Assembly: GCA_018806985.1 (NCBI GenBank)
Contig: JADANN010000238.1
Span: forward strand, 141,501 to 205,500
DNA length: 64,000 bases
Direction of reading: 5' to 3'
Origin: Angiostrongylus vasorum
Lineage: Eukaryota > Nematoda > Chromadorea > Rhabditida > Metastrongylidae
Shown piece after piece: positions 60,401 through 64,000 of this stretch. The notes under the pieces were generated by a model, which was given only the letters and a program-made list of their open reading frames with translations, did not search any database and had not been told where the DNA came from. Within the stretch, counting starts at the first letter, position 1, and each line of letters begins with the position of its first letter. A program made the position numbers and the translations under genes.

Positions 60401-61916
60401 CGGCTCCATGCCCTGCTCGAACTTAAAAAAATCAACCATCATAATGGAAATGGAATGTAGATAAAATTGACATGGCAAATGACCAAGCAATTATGAAATG
60501 CCTGTCTACGGTTACATGAAGCAACAAAGGTATGGAGAAAGAGCGAGAAAAAATTATCATCACCAACCTCTTCACTGGCATTTGCGTTCTCAAAATCCTC
60601 TATTGTTTCCAACTTCACTACCCTCTCGCACTTAAAAGTTCTATACTAACTATAGAAACCATGTGAAAACACAGAGAACCTGATAAATAGCTAAGCAATT
60701 GCACCTTGTTTATCCACAGTTACCCAAAACAACCAAATGATTGAGCGGAAAGCAAAACTTACCACTACAAGTTCATTTGGGTCTGCGTTCTCATTTTCTT
60801 CCGTATCCTCCTGCATAAGCTCCTTCTCAAACTTAAAAATCTACATTAACACTAAAAAGGGTATGAAAACAAAACGGACATCGTAGATACAGAAACATCT
60901 GAGGCGTTTTTATCTATGATTCCACAGAACAATAAAAGGAGAAAACTAAAGAGAAAAATTACCGTTACTGATTTTTCGGAAGCGTCTATGTCCTCATTTT
61001 CTTCAATGACCTCCCACTTTACTTCCCTCTCGCACTTAAAAGTTCTATATTAAAGGTCGAAACGAGAAGAGAATACAGAGGACGTGATAAATAGCGAAAC
61101 AATGTCAATATGTTTACCCGCGGTCTAAAACAACAGAAAAGTCTAGAAAGAAAGGAAATCGATTACCATCATCAATACTTCAGTACCGGCTGCATACTCG
61201 ATTCCCTCAACCTCTTCACGGTTAATGTTCCCTCGGAACGTAAAAATCTACAGTAACAATAGTAACGGAACGTGAGAACAAGTAACATTGTTAACTACAA
61301 AGCAATTATTGAACGCTTATCTACGGTTGTATGAAGCAACAAAAGAATGAAGAGTGAAAGGGAAAAAATTACGATCACCAGCCTCTTCCCTGGCATTTGC
61401 GTTCTCAAACTCCTCCATCGTCTCAAACTTTACTTCACTCTGGCACTTAAAAAGTCTGTATTAACGGTAGAAACTATATGAAAACACAGGAGAGTTGGTA
61501 GATAACGAAGGAATCATGGCTTATTCAAGTACTGTTACATGAGACAACAACAGCCTAAAGAATGAAAGAGGAAAAAGCAGTACCATCACTAAGTCTTCAG
61601 TAGCGTTCGGGTCCTCATTTTCTTGGACCTGTTCCTGTTTTGCATCGTTATCGAGCTTAAAAATTCTATAATAACAGTAGAAATGCTATGAGAATACAGG
61701 GGGAAAATGAGAAACGGCAAAGAAATCCCCTTCAGGACATTGCTCTTGGGAATCCCCTATCAATCCTCAACGATAAAGAAATGGGGCTAATCAGAATGTT
61801 GTTTTTGTAGCTGCTACTTCTAGTCTTTAATTTACTACTACGCTGTTTCTCGCTTTTTTCTTCCTGAAAAATGACAAACTCACTTCGAGGTCCGAGAACA
61901 GCAAGCCGGAACTCAT
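54496..61916 (-). CDS. multi-C2H2 zinc-finger protein with an amplified acidic mini-exon array
   Basis: First exon 61916-61884 (MSSGLLFSDLE, in-frame TAA directly upstream, GAA|GTGAGT donor). Then come 24 candidate phase-0 mini-exons between 61655 and 56485 (separate entry), a basic exon 56177-55992 (KRQKESRKKMLREKRKEKEK, coiled-coil-like), and zinc-finger exons 55893-55795, 55713 to about 55599, about 55266-54974, 54890-54760, 54687-54496. Fingers in order: CFVC..H..H, CTKC..H..H, CPIC..H..H (split by an intron), an odd CKC..H..C finger, CPFC..H..H, CELC..H..H, CMIC..H..H, then QPSEM-TAA. Between the fourth and fifth fingers is a Ser-rich linker. The fingers suggest a nuclear nucleic-acid-binding protein; target unknown. 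About 800 residues if all intact mini-exons are used. The junction inside the third finger does not resolve cleanly. Whether all exons belong to one transcript is inferred from matching phase, strand and spacing. Confidence 0.75.
55345..55445. repeat. AT-rich tract in a zinc-finger gene intron
   Basis: Imperfect tatata/tatacaca repeats, about 100 bases, in the intron that interrupts the third zinc finger. Confidence 0.85.
57801..59899 (-). repeat. 413-441 bp tandem repeat (A+B exon pair, five near-identical copies)
   Basis: The phrase starting taaaaaccgtatattaaagg recurs at 57801, 58216, 58630, 59045 and 59458, spacing 415, 414, 415 and 413. The last interval, to 59899, is 441 because a 26-27 bp segment (ataaaaggagagaacaaaag...) is duplicated at about 59766-59818. 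Copies are nearly identical including introns, so the expansion is recent or has been homogenised. Copy number may be under-called in an assembly. Confidence 0.9.
59931..60207 (-). mobile_element. SINE-1 copy in an intron of the zinc-finger gene array
   Basis: Minus-sense head gcgcgtgtgtcgcagtggtt near 60205, B-box near 60150 (gggatcgattcc on +), body and 3' end (aaggataaagctctcggtg) complete. It separates mini-exons 59897-59826 and 60421-60350 without touching either. Confidence 0.88.
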
Positions 61917-63201
61917 TTAGTACACTGGAACCTTGAAGCCAATAACCTGCACTGGAATTTTAGCAGTGAATGAAATGGAGATTGACGAAGGAATACAAGA
62001 ACACGAGACGACGACAATTACTGGAAATGCTAACCTTCAACTCAAGAGACATTCCGTTCGATACACTTAACAAATCACAAAAGAAAAGAAGAAAACCTTT
62101 TCAGACGAGTTAAATTACCAGTAATCTGACTGGTAATCGACTCTTGCTTCAATCCCAATCGCTAAGACAAACCAAGGTTATCATGAGGAATGAATGGGTA
62201 TGGAAAAAAAAGGCGAACAAACTTAACAGAGGTTGTGAATACGATTTGATTGGACGGTGGTCCTTAGTAACGTAAGGAAAATAGTAACATACATGGATCT
62301 GAAGCGATGAAATAACGTTCCTTAGACATCTTCGTCCAGTGTCGGAAAAAAGGACCCTCAAGCCCATAACAAAACGAAGTTAGGCGTCCGCATCGATGGA
62401 ACTTCAACATGCAAGAAAACCCTGTGGGACTACGCATCCGCCTATGGCGACGGCGCAAGAAGAAAAACTCGTCCGCGAGTTCAACTCGTACAACGTCTGA
62501 ACTCGTCCGAGGCCAAAACACATCGACGCGAACGGCTTTGTGGGTAACCGACATATTTTCGATAGCTGGAGGGATTGTCTGGTTGAGAACATCAGAAATC
62601 GATATAAAAGGCTTTGGTTTATCGATTTAGAAGCATATATGCTACTACTTCCTACATTTTCTTATAGTTCACCATCGAAACAGTTCTACTCAGTACTTTA
62701 TTGACATTGATACTGAGGCTGCATATATCTTCTATGAGACCGTTCTACATCATAACCCACCACAACAATTGGAAGTCGGAAAAATGCGAATTACCTGACA
62801 AAAATTGGACGCTGTAGGCCATATATAAGGGGCTATATCGGTTTTATAATATCTATAGATAATGTTCACTAACTAGAGGACTTACGAAGTTAATAAATTG
62901 ACAGAGTGCTGGAAAAGACTTTGCTCCATCACTCTAACGGAAAGCAGTAGCTCTTTTGAACTGTGCTCTTCACTTCAACCTTATTTGAAAGTCGGACTTC
63001 CAAAAAAATTGTTCTTTATGATAGCAGAACAACAAAAATCGTCTCTTCTTGGCGAAGGTCTCTAATCAAATAACAGAAGTTCACTATGAGCTAAAATATT
63101 TAAATAGGTTCAGAAATTGATGACTGCAATGAATTGGTGGAATTTTCAACGATATTTGTTCGAGAAATCAGAGGCATTTTTCTACTACTCTTGAAGAGTT
63201 T
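61917..63201. other. 5' flank of the zinc-finger gene
   Basis: A GC-richer patch at about 62390-62520 could be regulatory or an upstream exon; no splice-supported exon was found. Confidence 0.35.
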
Positions 63202-63335
63202 CCTAGAAGTTCGGAGTAGATAAGGCGTCTCATGTAAGATGTCGTCTCTAGAAGTTCGGGACGTATAAGGCGCCCCATATGAGGTACCGCCTTTAGAAGT
63301 TCAGGGTATATAAGGCGATTCGTGTAAGGCATCAC
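63202..63335. repeat. three tandem copies of a 46-bp unit
   Basis: tagaagttcggagtagataa, tagaagttcgggacgtataa and tagaagttcagggtatataa begin at about 63203, 63249 and 63294, each followed by ggcg.. and a gtaag/gaggta-c segment. Confidence 0.85.
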
Positions 63336-63394
63336 TCCACACTTCGTCCACTCCTTCGGCCCATTTCCTGTCGCTCTTTCCTACCCACCTCTAA

Positions 63395-63520
63395 CTAGGT
63401 AGCATCAACTTTCCTACCCGATCCCTCAGAGATGAAAGTCCTGGTGTGCCGCCGAGGGATCGAACCAGCACCGCGCTCGTGGTGACCGGCATCACTACCA
63501 CAGTGCCATTCGTATTCCAG
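63395..63520 (-). mobile_element. SINE-2 head fragment
   Basis: Minus sense reads gaatggcactgtggtagtga (A-box) and ggtgctggttcgatccctcg (B-box), then aggactttcatctctgagg. The body is lost. Confidence 0.65.
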
Positions 63521-64000
63521 CTAGAACGCACAAGTACAGATACAATACAGTGTTCAAGCAGTGTTCTAGAGGTGACCATACCAACAAAATCCTGATACAT
63601 GCTGCTAGCAATCCTTCTACATTTGGAGATGTGGAACACGATGTAATGATGAGAATAATGTGGAGTTTACAGCGTGAAAGAAAGCATCTCTACGCTGTTA
63701 GTCCGTACCCAAATCTTCCTTTAGTGGATCATGTAATGAGAAAGACCTATCTTTAGGAAAAAAAGGAAATGGACTACTTGGGTGAGTTATACATCGGAAA
63801 CTGAACAAAGGACAGTAGATAGCCAACAGGGAACACACTCCATCGCTCAATATTATCAAATGTTTATTACGTTAATTTTATGTTGTTCCTCGCACACTAT
63901 TGTCACTTCATATGTTAAGAAAACATTCCATTTCCATGTCCCGTCAGATGTCAAATCGATCATTCATCTAGCAACTTCATAATGGCAGTGCACGCTTCCA

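Larger units (their letters stand above)
56485..61655 (-). repeat. array of 24 acidic mini-exons (modules D-C-A-B)
   Basis: Each unit is an acceptor (usually TTTTTAAG or TTTTTAG), 63-72 coding bases (21-24 codons) and a GT donor; both sides are phase 0. Exons from high to low coordinate: 61655-61584, 61445-61383, 61238-61167, 61034-60963, 60831-60763, 60630-60568, 60421-60350, 59897-59826, 59652-59587, 59456-59385, 59239-59174, 59043-58972, 58825-58759, 58628-58557, 58411-58345, 58214-58143, 57995-57930, 57799-57728, 57589-57521, 57387-57325, 57179-57108, 56976-56905, 56776-56711, 56556-56485. Four peptide types recur: A (CEREVKWEVIEEN..), B (FEKELMHEDTEEN..), C (FEEGIEREEIEE..) and D (CERVVKLET.EDFEN..). 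Frameshifts affect 58411-58345 and 58825-58759; the acceptor is broken at 61238 and the donor altered at 61383. Confidence 0.85.

Overview
This window reads as nuclear DNA of a nematode, most likely a strongylid (hookworm-like) parasite. It is AT-rich and carries many AT and CA microsatellites. Genes are split into short exons with TTTCAG/TTTAG-type acceptors. A small SH2 plus tyrosine-kinase gene of the nematode-expanded Fer-like type is present, along with several dispersed families of short tRNA-like repeats. The species assignment is inference; no rRNA, mitochondrial or other marker gene is present.

Three split protein genes can be supported. (1) A cAMP-dependent protein kinase inhibitor (PKI) gene lies on the + strand, 5383-9468. 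Its first exon carries the PKA pseudosubstrate core and a GC-rich block lies just upstream. (2) A Fer-like non-receptor tyrosine kinase lies on the - strand, 38628-32763. I resolved it into 11 exons with fully consistent phases, giving a 422-residue protein. Its catalytic-loop HRD reads HMD. (3) A multi-C2H2 zinc-finger gene lies on the - strand, 61916-54496. Between its tiny first exon and its basic and zinc-finger exons sits an array of 24 phase-0 mini-exons of 21-24 codons encoding acidic peptides. The array is built from a four-exon D-C-A-B module. Within it, the A-B pair has been further amplified as a 413-441 bp tandem repeat. Some copies carry frameshifts or damaged splice sites.

The rest is accessory DNA. 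Four short repeat families recur in both orientations: SINE-1 (about 280 bp) and SINE-2 (about 300 bp), both with a pol III A/B-box head; a 310-bp tRNA-headed unit that also forms head-to-tail tandems and an inverted repeat (22.9-23.9 kb, 44.6-45.3 kb); and a roughly 380-bp family (27.5, 37.1, 42.9, 43.8, 49.6, 51.6 kb) whose minus-sense reading stays partly open in several copies. A further group has inverted ends bearing GAAACGTTAGCCGAATAAAA, some with the box layout of a hammerhead ribozyme. Introns of the kinase and zinc-finger genes have received SINE-1 insertions.

Large parts of 10.7-14.6, 16.4-19.1, 19.9-21.1, 24-26, 30.4-32.7, 41.5-42.9, 52.2-54.5 and 62-64 kb show no gene I can support. 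Repeat boundaries are approximate (about 10-20 bases). Exon boundaries of the three genes were read base by base.
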